Shown: positions 8,561 to 16,358 of the stretch, one piece after another
How the letters are laid out: every line of letters begins with the position of its first letter
Position numbering within the stretch: the stretch's first letter is position 1
Assembly: GCF_001571105.1 (NCBI RefSeq)
Contig: NZ_BCTD01000069.1
DNA length: 24,763 nt
Reading direction: 5' to 3' (one strand)
From: Azotobacter vinelandii
Lineage (GTDB): Bacteria; Pseudomonadota; Gammaproteobacteria; Pseudomonadales; Pseudomonadaceae
Program-made: the position numbers and the translations under genes
Notes under the pieces: generated by a model
Seen by the model: the letters and a program-made list of their open reading frames with translations, nothing else
Database searches by the model: none
Told to the model about the DNA's origin: nothing

Positions 8561-9343
8561 TTATTGTTGCGCCGCACGTGCCGCCCTCGCGGCGAAGAAT
8601 TCGCTTTCGTCGACGATGCGGTTGACCAGCCGGCCGACGCCCTCGACCTCCACCACCACTTCGTCGCCGGGCACCACGTCGGCCAGCCCCTCGGGGGTGC
8701 CGGTAGCGATCATGTCGCCCGGCTGCAGGGTCATGAAGCTGGAGAAGTATTCGATCAGGTAGGGGATGTCGAAGATCATGTCCGCCGTGGTCCCTTCCTG
8801 CTTCAGTTCACCGTTGACCCAGGTGCGCAGGGTCAGCTTCGACGGGTCCGGCACATCGGAGGTGTCAACGATCCAGGGACCGACCGGAGTGGTGGCGTCG
8901 CGGTTCTTCACCCGCAGGTTGGGCCGGTAGTAGTTCTCCAGGTAGTCACGGATCGCGTAGTCGTTGCAGACGGTGTAACCGGCGAGATAGCCGAGGGCAT
9001 CCTCGCGTTTCACGTTGCGCGCCGGCTTGCCGATTACCGCCACCAGTTCGCACTCGTAGTGCATGTAGGCGACGCCGTCCGGACGCCAAGTGACTTGGTT
9101 GTGGCCGGTGTAGCTGTTGGGCGCCTTGATGAAGGCCAGGGGTTCGGTGGGTGCCTTGAATGCCAGCTCGGCGGCATGGTCGGCGTAGTTCAGCCCCAGG
9201 GCGAACATGTTGCCGGTGGCCGGCGGCAGCCACTCGACCTCGTGCTCGCCGAGTAGCCGGCCGTCGGCCAGGCGTACCGCGTTGTCGGCCTCCACGATGA
9301 CTTGGTGGATCAGGCCCTGATGGCGGATTCGTGCATGTTTCAT
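8561..9343 (-). CDS. hpaG2: HpaG2, 2-hydroxyhepta-2,4-diene-1,7-dioate isomerase subunit (FAH family)
   Basis: A 260-residue protein of the fumarylacetoacetate hydrolase family. It corresponds to the C-terminal half of the fused E. coli HpaG/HpcE decarboxylase-isomerase. The metal-binding set is seen at Glu97 and Glu99 (HYECEL) and Asp128 (VCNDYAIRDY), followed by the conserved ENYYRPNLRVK and DMIATGTPEGL motifs. The reading frame stays open far upstream, through hpaG1, but the true start is the ATG at 9343 with AGGAG five to six bases before it. It lies 11 bases after hpaG1. In E. coli the two halves are one polypeptide; here they are separate genes and presumably associate. Confidence 0.93.
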   Translation of the reverse strand: MKHARIRHQGLIHQVIVEADNAVRLADGRLLGEHEVEWLPPATGNMFALGLNYADHAAELAFKAPTEPLAFIKAPNSYTGHNQVTWRPDGVAYMHYECELVAVIGKPARNVKREDALGYLAGYTVCNDYAIRDYLENYYRPNLRVKNRDATTPVGPWIVDTSDVPDPSKLTLRTWVNGELKQEGTTADMIFDIPYLIEYFSSFMTLQPGDMIATGTPEGLADVVPGDEVVVEVEGVGRLVNRIVDESEFFAARAARAAQQ

Positions 9344-9354
9344 CGTGGCTCCTT

Positions 9355-10011
9355 TCATTCCGCGACCACAGTATTGGTCAGGCTGCCGACCCCGGGGATC
9401 TCCACCCGTACCCGGTCGCCCGCGTGCAGTTCGACGCGCCCCTCGGGCACGCCGGTGATCAGCACGTCGCCCGCCTCCAGGGTCATGAATTCGCTCAGTT
9501 CGCTGATCAGTTCGGCGACGCTGCGCACCATGTTGGCGGTGGTGTTCTCCTGGCGCAGTTCGCCATTCACGTAGAGGCGGATCGGCAGGAGCTGGGGATC
9601 GGGCACTTCCTCGGAAGGAACCAACTGGGCGCCGATGCCGCAGAAACCGTCGCGGCACTTGGCTTTGACTGCGGGCCGGTAGTAGCTGTCTTCCGGCAGA
9701 CTGAACTCGTTGATCACGGTGTAACCGGCGATATGTTCCAACGCCTGCCCGACACCGACGCGGCTGGCCGCGCGGCCGATCACCACGCCCAGCGCGGGAC
9801 CAGCGGTCAGGCACTCGCCACGCGGGATGGTCACCGGCTGGCCTTCGCCATTGCGGGTATTGGGGGTCTTGATGAACAGCACCGGCTTGACCGGCGGCTT
9901 CTGGTAGGGCGGCTGCTGGAATTCCGCGAGGCGGCTATCCAGCAGTCCCCGGTAGTTCAGCGCGACGCCGAACAGGGTACCGCTCGCTTTGTCCTGAAAG
10001 GCTTGGGGCAT
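9355..10011 (-). CDS. hpaG1: HpaG1, 5-oxopent-3-ene-1,2,5-tricarboxylate decarboxylase subunit
   Basis: A 218-residue FAH-family protein matching the N-terminal half of the fused E. coli HpaG/HpcE. It is the first gene of the operon. It carries conserved LFGVALNYR (13-21), VLFIKTPNT (44-52), SYYRPAVKAKCRDGFC (109-124) and EFMTLEAGDVLITGVPEGR (174-192). The Glu-x-Glu metal pair seen in HpaG2 is replaced by the apolar segment AGPALGVVIG. From memory the corresponding part of the E. coli protein is also apolar (a segment ending ALIVG), so this is a family trait and not damage. The start at 10011 is chosen over an earlier in-frame codon because it has GGAG about eight bases upstream and yields the usual family N-terminus. 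The operator pair at 10072-10106 lies 60-95 bases upstream. Confidence 0.92.
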   Translation of the reverse strand: MPQAFQDKASGTLFGVALNYRGLLDSRLAEFQQPPYQKPPVKPVLFIKTPNTRNGEGQPVTIPRGECLTAGPALGVVIGRAASRVGVGQALEHIAGYTVINEFSLPEDSYYRPAVKAKCRDGFCGIGAQLVPSEEVPDPQLLPIRLYVNGELRQENTTANMVRSVAELISELSEFMTLEAGDVLITGVPEGRVELHAGDRVRVEIPGVGSLTNTVVAE

Positions 10012-10071
10012 TGATCGATCTCCGCATCGAAAAGCCAAGGCGATGTGCCGGGAAGTTGAATCGGACAACTC

Positions 10072-10106
10072 ATTAATACATTAACATTTATAGTTAATAT
10101 ATTAAC
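10072..10106. promoter_or_regulatory. Paired palindromic operator in the hpaG1 promoter (probable HpaR site)
   Basis: A perfect 14-bp palindrome, GTTAATATATTAAC (10093-10106), is accompanied by an imperfect copy, ATTAATACATTAAC (10072-10085, 12 of 14). The two centres are 21 bp apart, which is two helical turns, so a dimer pair could bind one face of the DNA. The pair is embedded in the only AT-rich part of the gap between hpaG1 and the upstream efflux gene, where the operon promoter must lie. MarR-family repressors bind palindromes of this kind. Assignment to HpaR is inference from position. Confidence 0.7.
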
Positions 10107-10160
10107 GTGCGTCAAGCATTGAATCGGCCCCGCCTGCCGCGCCGGGCGGGTACCGAACCT

Positions 10161-11375
10161 TCAGGCCCGGGAAACAGTGGTGAAGGGCTCCGGAAACCGT
10201 GTGAGCGAAAGCGCCAGAAAACTGCCCACGCCCGCCGTGCCGACCACCAGGGCCATGGGCAGCGGTGTGCCGTCGTGCAGAATGCCGACCAGCGCGCTAC
10301 AGAACGTGCCGAGGCCGAACTGCAGGGCCACCGCCAGTCCGGCGGCGGCGCCGGACTGCCCAGGAAAACGGGCCAGCAGGCTGGCCACGCAATTGGCACC
10401 CAGCAGCCCGGTGACGCTGACGAAACACACCAGGCAGGCCACGATGGCGGGCAACCCGCCGCTACCCGTGCAGCCCAAGGCGGCCAGCCCGAGACCAGAG
10501 AAAGCGGCGACACGGGCCCCTAGCAGCGACAGGCGCTGCGGCCCCAGCCTGGTGACCAGGCGGGCGTTGAGCAGGGTGACGATCAGGATGCCGACGATGT
10601 TCAGCCCGAACAGCCAGGCGTAGTGCTGCGGCGACACGCCGAAATACTGGATGTAGACGAAGGGCGAGGCGGTGATGAAAGCGAACATGCCACCGAAGGA
10701 CAGCCCCATGCAGAGGATGTAGCCCAGCGCCTGGGGCTGCCGGAGGATGTGCAGGTAGGCGCGGAAGGCGCCGCCGAGCGAGGTGCTGCGGGCTTCGGCC
10801 GGATGGGTTTCCGGGATCCGCCGGACGACCAACAGTAGGCAAACGCCGGCGAAGACCAGCAGCAAGACGAAAATCGCCCGCCATCCGGCGATCAGGATCA
10901 GATAGCCGCCGATCAACGGAGCGACCAGGGTGGCGACCATGGTCGTCAGGTGCATCAGCGACAGTATCCGGGCTACCTCCAGCAAGGGGAACAGGTCCCG
11001 CACTATGGTCCGCCCCAGCACGGAAGCAGCGGCGCCACCGAGGGCCTGGAGAAAACGCCAGAACACCAGTTGCCCGGACTCGGCGGCCAGCGCGCAGCCC
11101 AGGCTGGCCAGCATGTACAGGGCTATGCCGCCCAGCAGCAGGCGGCGCCGGCCGAAACGGTCGGATAGCGGGCCGTAGAGCAGCATGCCGGAACAGAAGC
11201 CGGCGAGGAACACACCGATAGTGGCCTGGACCCACGACTCGGAAGTGCCGAGATCCGCTGCGATCAGCGGCAGGCTGGGCAGGTACATATCGATCGACAG
11301 CGGACCGAAGGCCACCAGCGCGGCGAGCAGGACGATCAGACGCTGGGGCTGGAGCTGAGAAGCGGTTGGCGGCAT
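10161..11375 (-). CDS. Bcr/CflA-family drug:H+ antiporter (MFS)
   Basis: A 404-residue twelve-helix transporter of the DHA1 drug:H+ antiporter group. The SIDMYLPSLP motif (27-36) is the hallmark of the Bcr/CflA branch, and GPLSDRFGRRR (68-78) is the MFS loop 2-3 motif. I use the ATG at 11375 because GGAGG lies just before it; an open frame extends 36 codons further upstream but has no family sequence. It lies upstream of hpaG1 in the same direction and diverges from the OprD-type porin. A role in exporting toxic catechols or hydroxyphenylacetate is a plausible reading of the neighbourhood, but the substrate cannot be deduced. Confidence 0.87.
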   Translation of the reverse strand: MPPTASQLQPQRLIVLLAALVAFGPLSIDMYLPSLPLIAADLGTSESWVQATIGVFLAGFCSGMLLYGPLSDRFGRRRLLLGGIALYMLASLGCALAAESGQLVFWRFLQALGGAAASVLGRTIVRDLFPLLEVARILSLMHLTTMVATLVAPLIGGYLILIAGWRAIFVLLLVFAGVCLLLVVRRIPETHPAEARSTSLGGAFRAYLHILRQPQALGYILCMGLSFGGMFAFITASPFVYIQYFGVSPQHYAWLFGLNIVGILIVTLLNARLVTRLGPQRLSLLGARVAAFSGLGLAALGCTGSGGLPAIVACLVCFVSVTGLLGANCVASLLARFPGQSGAAAGLAVALQFGLGTFCSALVGILHDGTPLPMALVVGTAGVGSFLALSLTRFPEPFTTVSRA

Positions 11376-11877
11376 GGATCCTCCGGAAGACTCGGGATGA
11401 GAAACGAAAGGGGGCGAGGCCTGTGGTCGTTCCGGCACCCCGTGTCGGATCGCGGCGAATCCGCCTGCCCCGGTACCGTGCAAGCAGTTTCCATCGACTG
11501 TCCAGCCTCATCGAAGGATCCGGGACGGCGGGTCATGGTAGACCGCTGGAAACCCCCGATACCGGCAATATCGCGCCCTTCCGGGCATTCACCGACCTCA
11601 TATGAAAACGCATAACACTCCTTAGTTATTATTTTTATAACGTTAATAAATTAACATACAAAAATATTCTGTCAAGATCCCTTTGATACCGATATTTTTA
11701 TAAAATAATCATTTATTTTCAATAATTTATAAAAATAATCGGCGAACAAAATAAAATCAAAAACGGTCTATAAAAATCATATTGTTAACATATTATTTAA
11801 ATGATAAATTCCCTCTCGCCGAAGGTCGCCCCATCCGTGAAAAGCTTTCGAAACCTTTGAAAAGCGAGATAAAAACA
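11376..11877. promoter_or_regulatory. Divergent control region of the efflux gene and porin, very AT-rich
   Basis: This 500-base gap separates the divergent transporter and porin genes. Its efflux-gene half is GC-rich and unremarkable. From about 11620 to 11810 it becomes extremely AT-rich. It contains an operator-like palindrome (11642-11655), a weaker copy (GTTAACATATTATT, 11784-11797, 11 of 14) and a direct repeat, TTTATAAAA(A)TAATC, at 11697-11710 and 11726-11740, about three helical turns apart. Such a region would be a natural target for a repressor, an AraC-type activator and xenogeneic silencers. I could not define a clear -35/-10 pair. Confidence 0.55.
11642..11655. promoter_or_regulatory. 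Operator-like palindrome upstream of the OprD-type porin
   Basis: GTTAATAAATTAAC matches the hpaG1 operator at 13 of 14 positions, with the single difference in the spacer. It lies 222 bases before the porin start and 266 bases before the efflux gene start. The repetition suggests that the porin, and possibly the efflux gene, belongs to the same regulon as the hpa operon. Confidence 0.6.
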
Positions 11878-13125
11878 ATGAAAAACGCTCTAGAGAAAGT
11901 CATGCTTTCTTGTTTTATCGCGGGCTTCAGCTCCGTCTCCCCGGCTGATCTTCTGAAAGACAGCAAGGCCAGCCTCTACCTGCGCAACATGTACATGAAC
12001 CGAGATTTCCGCCAGGAGGGAGGGCGGACCTCGCCGAGAGAGTGGGCGCAGGGTTTCACCCTGCGTTTCGAATCGGGCTTCACCGAGGGCCCGATCGGTT
12101 TCGGCCTCGATGTCATGGCCCAGTTGGGCGTCAAGCTGGACTCCAGCCAAGAGCACAGTGGAACCGGCCTGCTGCCGGCCGACGGCCGGGGCCGGCCGGA
12201 GGACGAGTTCGGCGAGTTGGGCTTGACCGCGAAGCTGCGCGCCTCCAAGACCGTACTGCGCCTGGGCACTTTGCAACCGCAACTACCCGTAATCGCCTAC
12301 AATGACGTACGCCTGCTTTCCTCCACCTATACCGGCGGTCTGCTGACATCTCAGGAAATCGACGGGCTCACGCTCAACTTCGGACGTCTGGAAGAAATCA
12401 ACCTGCGCGACTCGTCCAGCAACGACGATATGAACTACAGCGGTGTCGAGAGCAAATATCTGGAACTAGCGGGTGGCAGCTACAGTTTCACTCCCCGATT
12501 GACTGCCAGCTATTACTACGCCCGGATGAAGGACATATACCAGCAGAACTTCTTCGGGCTCGTGCATGACCTTCCGCTCGGGGATGGTGTGAGCCTGCGC
12601 AGCGATCTGCGGTATTTCAACAGCAAGGGCGATGGCGAAGACAGGTTGCGCAGCGCGAGCCGGGTGGACCGGGGACGCATCGACAACCACTTCTTCAATG
12701 GAACCTGGACGCTGACGGTCAAGGCCCACAAGTTCGGCGCCGGTTACCAGAGACTTTCAGGGGATGGAGACTTCCCATTTCCAGGACTCGACCCCTACAG
12801 TACGAACCTGTCCATGTACAACCCTTTCACGAAGGCGGAAACCGATGCCTGGCAACTGCGTTACGATTATGACTTCAGTACGCTTGGCATTCCGGGTCTG
12901 ACCTTTTCGAACAAACACGTCAAAGCTCATAACGTCAAGACGGCGGCAGTGGATAATGCCCGTGAGTGGGAACGCAATACCGATCTTGCCTATGTCATCC
13001 AGAGCGGCCCATTGAAAGGCGTCAACTTCCGCCTGCGTAATGCCAGCTTTCGTGCCAGTAATGGGCTGAAGACTCAGGTGGACGAAACACGGATTATCAT
13101 CGGCTATAATCTGTCCCTCTGGTAA
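11878..13125 (+). CDS. OprD-family outer-membrane porin
   Basis: A 415-residue outer-membrane channel of the OprD family, typical in size. A signal peptide is visible (MKNALEKV..., cleavage probably after SPA at residue 23). It is followed by the family N-terminus DSKASLYLRNMYMNRDFR with RTSPREWAQGFTLRFESGFTEGPIGFGLD, and alternating beta-strand sequence to a C-terminal aromatic residue (Trp). The frame is open for 32 codons upstream, but those residues precede the signal peptide and are not part of the protein. OprD-type channels import specific carboxylates. Lying beside hpa genes and under a shared operator-like motif, this one probably admits hydroxyphenylacetates. The ribosome binding site is weak (GCGAG). 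Confidence 0.9.
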   Translation: MKNALEKVMLSCFIAGFSSVSPADLLKDSKASLYLRNMYMNRDFRQEGGRTSPREWAQGFTLRFESGFTEGPIGFGLDVMAQLGVKLDSSQEHSGTGLLPADGRGRPEDEFGELGLTAKLRASKTVLRLGTLQPQLPVIAYNDVRLLSSTYTGGLLTSQEIDGLTLNFGRLEEINLRDSSSNDDMNYSGVESKYLELAGGSYSFTPRLTASYYYARMKDIYQQNFFGLVHDLPLGDGVSLRSDLRYFNSKGDGEDRLRSASRVDRGRIDNHFFNGTWTLTVKAHKFGAGYQRLSGDGDFPFPGLDPYSTNLSMYNPFTKAETDAWQLRYDYDFSTLGIPGLTFSNKHVKAHNVKTAAVDNAREWERNTDLAYVIQSGPLKGVNFRLRNASFRASNGLKTQVDETRIIIGYNLSLW

Positions 13126-13142
13126 AGGGTGCACACCGGTCA

Positions 13143-13224
13143 ATCGCATGGCCACAAATATTCGTATATCGTTATTCGAATGCTCAAAAGGGATATGATG
13201 TTTTATATTCCACTGCCATGCGAT
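13143..13224. repeat. Inverted repeat between convergent porin and hpaA genes
   Basis: ATCGCATGGC (13143-13152) is repeated in inverted orientation as GCCATGCGAT (13215-13224), a perfect 10-bp match with a 62-base AT-rich spacer that itself contains ATTCGAAT. It lies between the ends of two convergent genes. It could act as a shared transcription barrier or be a small mobile-element remnant. It lacks the T-run of a standard terminator. Confidence 0.45.
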
Positions 13225-13288
13225 CGGCTATCCTAGCTTGCAGCCTTCAAGATATTCTGCCACCAGAATAGACTTCGCTTGAAAGTAT

Positions 13289-14194
13289 TTATGCATTTTT
13301 ATTGCGTTGCTGAGCACGGTACTCCCCGGGGGTCGTTCCGGCGTGGCGAAGGAAAAAACGGCAAAAATAAGCCGGGTCCTTGAATCCCAACCGGTATCCT
13401 ATTTCATTCACTGAATCGCCAGTGAACAATAATAAACGCTTTGCTTCCTGAGTCAATCTATCAAAAATTAAGCGTTTGGATGACAGCTCTACGATCTGTC
13501 GACAGACACTATTGAGCCGTGCCTCCGTTACGCCAAGCACTTCAGCATAGCGGGTCAACGACCAATGATCCCTGTAGTGCTCTTCAATCAACACATTGAA
13601 ACGCTGAAAAATCAGAAGCTCGCCCCGGTGTATCGGCTGAGTCTTCAGGGATCGAGAGGACAGCCTGAGTAGACTGATAAAAATCAGATGGGTCAGAGCC
13701 GATATGCTTAACTCTCGACCGGCTTGGTCGGAAGCAAACTCACTGCATAATGAGTCGAATAGAAGAGTCAAACGACTCACTTCAGTTGAACAGTTACTTC
13801 GTAACTCATCAATAGCCAAGCACACTGGATTGATCTGCATCCCTTCGGCCAACCCCCACTCTGGCTCAAGCAACGGCCAAACTAAATCCTGACGCACAGT
13901 AAGCACATGCCCGGTACTTTCCACGGATGTGGAAAATGCATGCGGAACTGTTGGAGGAGTAAGAAAGAACATCGGACCATGATGCTGATAGAGACGATCA
14001 TCAAGATAGAGCCTCACCATACCGTTCTTGACGTAGTGAACCTGAAAGAATCGATCGTGCCTATGTACGGGCATATTTCTACCAAAAAATTCAGCTAACC
14101 GATCAAGCGACTCGTAATGAACCTCAGCCTCGGCATAACGTTGATCGTAAATCTGACCTATATTGATATTAGGAATTGGTTTTTTCTCACGCAT
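13289..14194 (-). CDS. hpaA: HpaA-type AraC/XylS regulator of 4-hydroxyphenylacetate hydroxylation
   Basis: A 301-residue AraC-family activator. The N-terminal cupin domain contains MPVHRHDRFFQVHYVKNG (41-58) and FFLTPPTVPHAF (76-87). The C-terminal double helix-turn-helix spans about 195-295, with ARLNSVCRQI and DPAYFCRFFLRHAGTTPGEYR. This arrangement and sequence are those of HpaA, which in E. coli activates the hydroxylase operon hpaBC in response to hydroxyphenylacetates. I start at 14194, seven bases after AAGG. Two features are odd. The gene is markedly AT-richer than the hpa operon, and no hpaBC genes are in the window. Its target may be elsewhere, may be the AT-rich cassette, or may be the porin. 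Confidence 0.85.
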   Translation of the reverse strand: MREKKPIPNINIGQIYDQRYAEAEVHYESLDRLAEFFGRNMPVHRHDRFFQVHYVKNGMVRLYLDDRLYQHHGPMFFLTPPTVPHAFSTSVESTGHVLTVRQDLVWPLLEPEWGLAEGMQINPVCLAIDELRSNCSTEVSRLTLLFDSLCSEFASDQAGRELSISALTHLIFISLLRLSSRSLKTQPIHRGELLIFQRFNVLIEEHYRDHWSLTRYAEVLGVTEARLNSVCRQIVELSSKRLIFDRLTQEAKRLLLFTGDSVNEIGYRLGFKDPAYFCRFFLRHAGTTPGEYRAQQRNKNA

Positions 14195-14838
14195 GACATT
14201 ACCTTTGACCACCAAGTTGACAATTAAAAAATCTTAGTGCAAGGCGACCCTGGGATTAAGGCGCGTGCATCATGCTGCATCACTATCAGCTACTCACCAC
14301 TTCGCTTGGAGATTTTAGCTTTAAATTATTTACACGGTCGAGTTTTAGATCATGAGTAATCGCCTCCTGAGCGTATGGGCTGCATCCCGGCGAGATGCTC
14401 GACAATATCTTCAAAATTTTCTGGTCAAGGCCACTGCTTCCTGGAACCAAACACCTAGGCTACCGCTGGTCGCACAGCGGGTCCGCTGTTGCACATACAT
14501 GCAATTGAACAATGACGAAGCAAGCGCACGCCTGAACTACCAGCGTTCGTGCCGCACCACGACCGTTTACCTATTCCGTCATGGTAATGGAGAAACGGTG
14601 TCCGGTGCTTCAGGGGGCTCGTTCATGCCTGATGCGCCAGGTATTCGAACTGGATCATCGAGCCCATTGCCGGCCTCCTTCGAACTAGGAGGCTCTACTA
14701 ACGATAGCTCAACTTGGCAACATAGTAAGACCAATGATATTGGCGTGTAGAGTCAAATCTTAGTCTAGGCTGATCAAGCGCTAAAGATGGGAATTGGAGA
14801 GACTAGAGTTGCTCGGAACAACAATAAGGTAAGGTGCC
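14195..14838. other. Long region without a supportable gene, between hpaA and the aldehyde dehydrogenase gene
   Basis: About 640 bases separate the divergent hpaA and aldehyde dehydrogenase genes. A 132-codon open frame at 14352-14750 has no recognisable motif, atypical composition (runs of Ser, Thr, Gly) and no ribosome binding site, so I do not call it. The other strand is broken by stops. The region must contain the promoters of both flanking genes. Its length and mixed composition suggest the scar of a deletion or recombination, possibly where hpaBC once lay. Confidence 0.4.
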
Positions 14839-16245
14839 ATGTACTCATTCCATAACATTATTGGTGGTAAAGCCCTATTAAGTGATACCTCATTTGAGGT
14901 GCTGAACCCGTCAACCCTGAAGACTGTGGGTGAGGCTCCCGCTGCGAAAGTATCGGACCTTGATGAGGGAGTCGTAGCAGCTCAAGAAGCTTTTTCTACT
15001 TGGTCTACGTTGCCGGATGCAAAACGTCAAGATTATTGTTACAAGGTAGCAGAAATTTTGGAGGCGCATCAAGAAGAGCTGGCTAGAATCCTGACCGCTG
15101 AGCAGGGCAAACCAATGGGAGGGATGGGATCCAGGTTTGAAATTAGTGGTGCAATTGAGTGGACCCGCTATAACGCAGGATTAAAAATACCTGTTAATGT
15201 AGCCCAAGACAACGAAAACGGCCGCATTGAACTACATCATAAGCCGATTGGGGTGGTGGGCTCTATTACACCTTGGAATTGGCCCTTGATGATCGCCATC
15301 TGGCATATCATTCCAGCCATTCGTGCCGGTAACACGGTTATAAACAAACCTTCACCACTCACACCGTTGTCAACCTTGCGAATGATCGCGCTGATGAATG
15401 AAGTGTTACCGGCTGGCGTGGTGAACTCTATCACTGGTAGCGATGATATTGGTGTTGCCATGTCATCACATAGTGGTATTGGTAAAATTGTCTTCACGGG
15501 CTCTACGCAAACGGGCAAAAAAGTTATGAGCTCCGCGTCAGAAACCCTAAAGCGCTTAACACTAGAACTGGGAGGTAATGATGCCGGCATTGTATTGCCA
15601 GACTGTAATCCAGCTGAAATTGCAGCGGGACTATTTTGGGGGGCCTTCATCAATAACGGTCAAACCTGTGCAGCCCTCAAGCGTCTGTACGTTCACGACA
15701 GGATTTACGATCAAGTTTGTGAGGAATTAGTAAAATTTGCTCGAACCGTAAAAGTTGGGGATGGTTTTGAGGAGAGCAGTGAGCTCGGACCGATCCAGAA
15801 TCGTGTGCAGTTCGATAAGCTGAATAATCTAGTATGTGAATCAATTAGTCGTGGCGGTAAAGTACTGCTAGGCGGCCCTGTTAGTGAAAAGACGACGCTG
15901 TTTTTCCCGGTAACTCTGATCGCCACCGAGGCAGAAGACGATCCCTTGATACATGAGGAGCAGTTTGGTCCTGCGTTGCCTATTATTCGTTACAGTGCCT
16001 TGGATAAAGTTATGGAACATGTCAACAACAATCCTAATGGCCTTGGTGGTTCTATATGGACCAATAATAAAGTGCTATTCCGAGAGCTAGCAGCTCGTAT
16101 GGAATGTGGTTCTGTATGGTGTAACAAGCATGGTGCGATTCAGCCTGACATACCCTTTGGTGGTGTGAAAGGGTCCGGGATTGGGGTTGAATTTGGTCAG
16201 GAAGGGTTATTGGCCAATACCAATGTCCAAGCCATTTATTTTTAA
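14839..16245 (+). CDS. Aldehyde dehydrogenase of the AT-rich catabolic cassette
   Basis: A 468-residue NAD(P)+-dependent aldehyde dehydrogenase with complete catalytic machinery: TPWNWP (Asn147), LELGGNDAG (Glu243) and NNGQTCAALKR (Cys277), plus the C-terminal PFGGVKGSGIG. It has AAGG six bases before the ATG. Its codon use is clearly AT-richer than that of the two aldehyde dehydrogenases of the hpa operon, so it came from a different source. Together with the GMC dehydrogenase at 17555 it would complete an alcohol to aldehyde to carboxylate oxidation. A substrate such as an arylacetaldehyde (for example hydroxyphenylacetaldehyde) is my inference from the proximity to the hpa genes; benzaldehyde-type or aliphatic aldehydes are alternatives. 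Confidence 0.88.
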   Translation: MYSFHNIIGGKALLSDTSFEVLNPSTLKTVGEAPAAKVSDLDEGVVAAQEAFSTWSTLPDAKRQDYCYKVAEILEAHQEELARILTAEQGKPMGGMGSRFEISGAIEWTRYNAGLKIPVNVAQDNENGRIELHHKPIGVVGSITPWNWPLMIAIWHIIPAIRAGNTVINKPSPLTPLSTLRMIALMNEVLPAGVVNSITGSDDIGVAMSSHSGIGKIVFTGSTQTGKKVMSSASETLKRLTLELGGNDAGIVLPDCNPAEIAAGLFWGAFINNGQTCAALKRLYVHDRIYDQVCEELVKFARTVKVGDGFEESSELGPIQNRVQFDKLNNLVCESISRGGKVLLGGPVSEKTTLFFPVTLIATEAEDDPLIHEEQFGPALPIIRYSALDKVMEHVNNNPNGLGGSIWTNNKVLFRELAARMECGSVWCNKHGAIQPDIPFGGVKGSGIGVEFGQEGLLANTNVQAIYF

Positions 16246-16298
16246 GGGCACGTGCAGGTAGGTAAATAATATTTATTAATGACATCACAGGGCTTCCT

Positions 16299-16341
16299 CT
16301 GTTGCTAGTTACTGCTCGAGATATTAGGCGGCTAGCAACAG
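16299..16341. terminator. Stem-loop between convergent aldehyde dehydrogenase and AraC-type genes
   Basis: CTGTTGCTAG (16299-16308) and CTAGCAACAG (16332-16341) form a perfect 10-bp stem with a 23-base loop. It lies between the stop codons of two convergent genes, so it is well placed to end transcription from both sides. No long U-run follows on either strand, so intrinsic termination is not certain. Confidence 0.5.
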
Positions 16342-16358
16342 GGAAATCATGTTTGGTT

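Noticed and set aside
7063..8625. 520-codon open frame antisense to hpaE
   Set aside because: Antisense shadow caused by high GC; hpaE carries all catalytic residues.
14352..14750. 132-codon open frame upstream of the aldehyde dehydrogenase
   Set aside because: No ribosome binding site, no recognisable motif, composition unlike either neighbouring block; probably chance.
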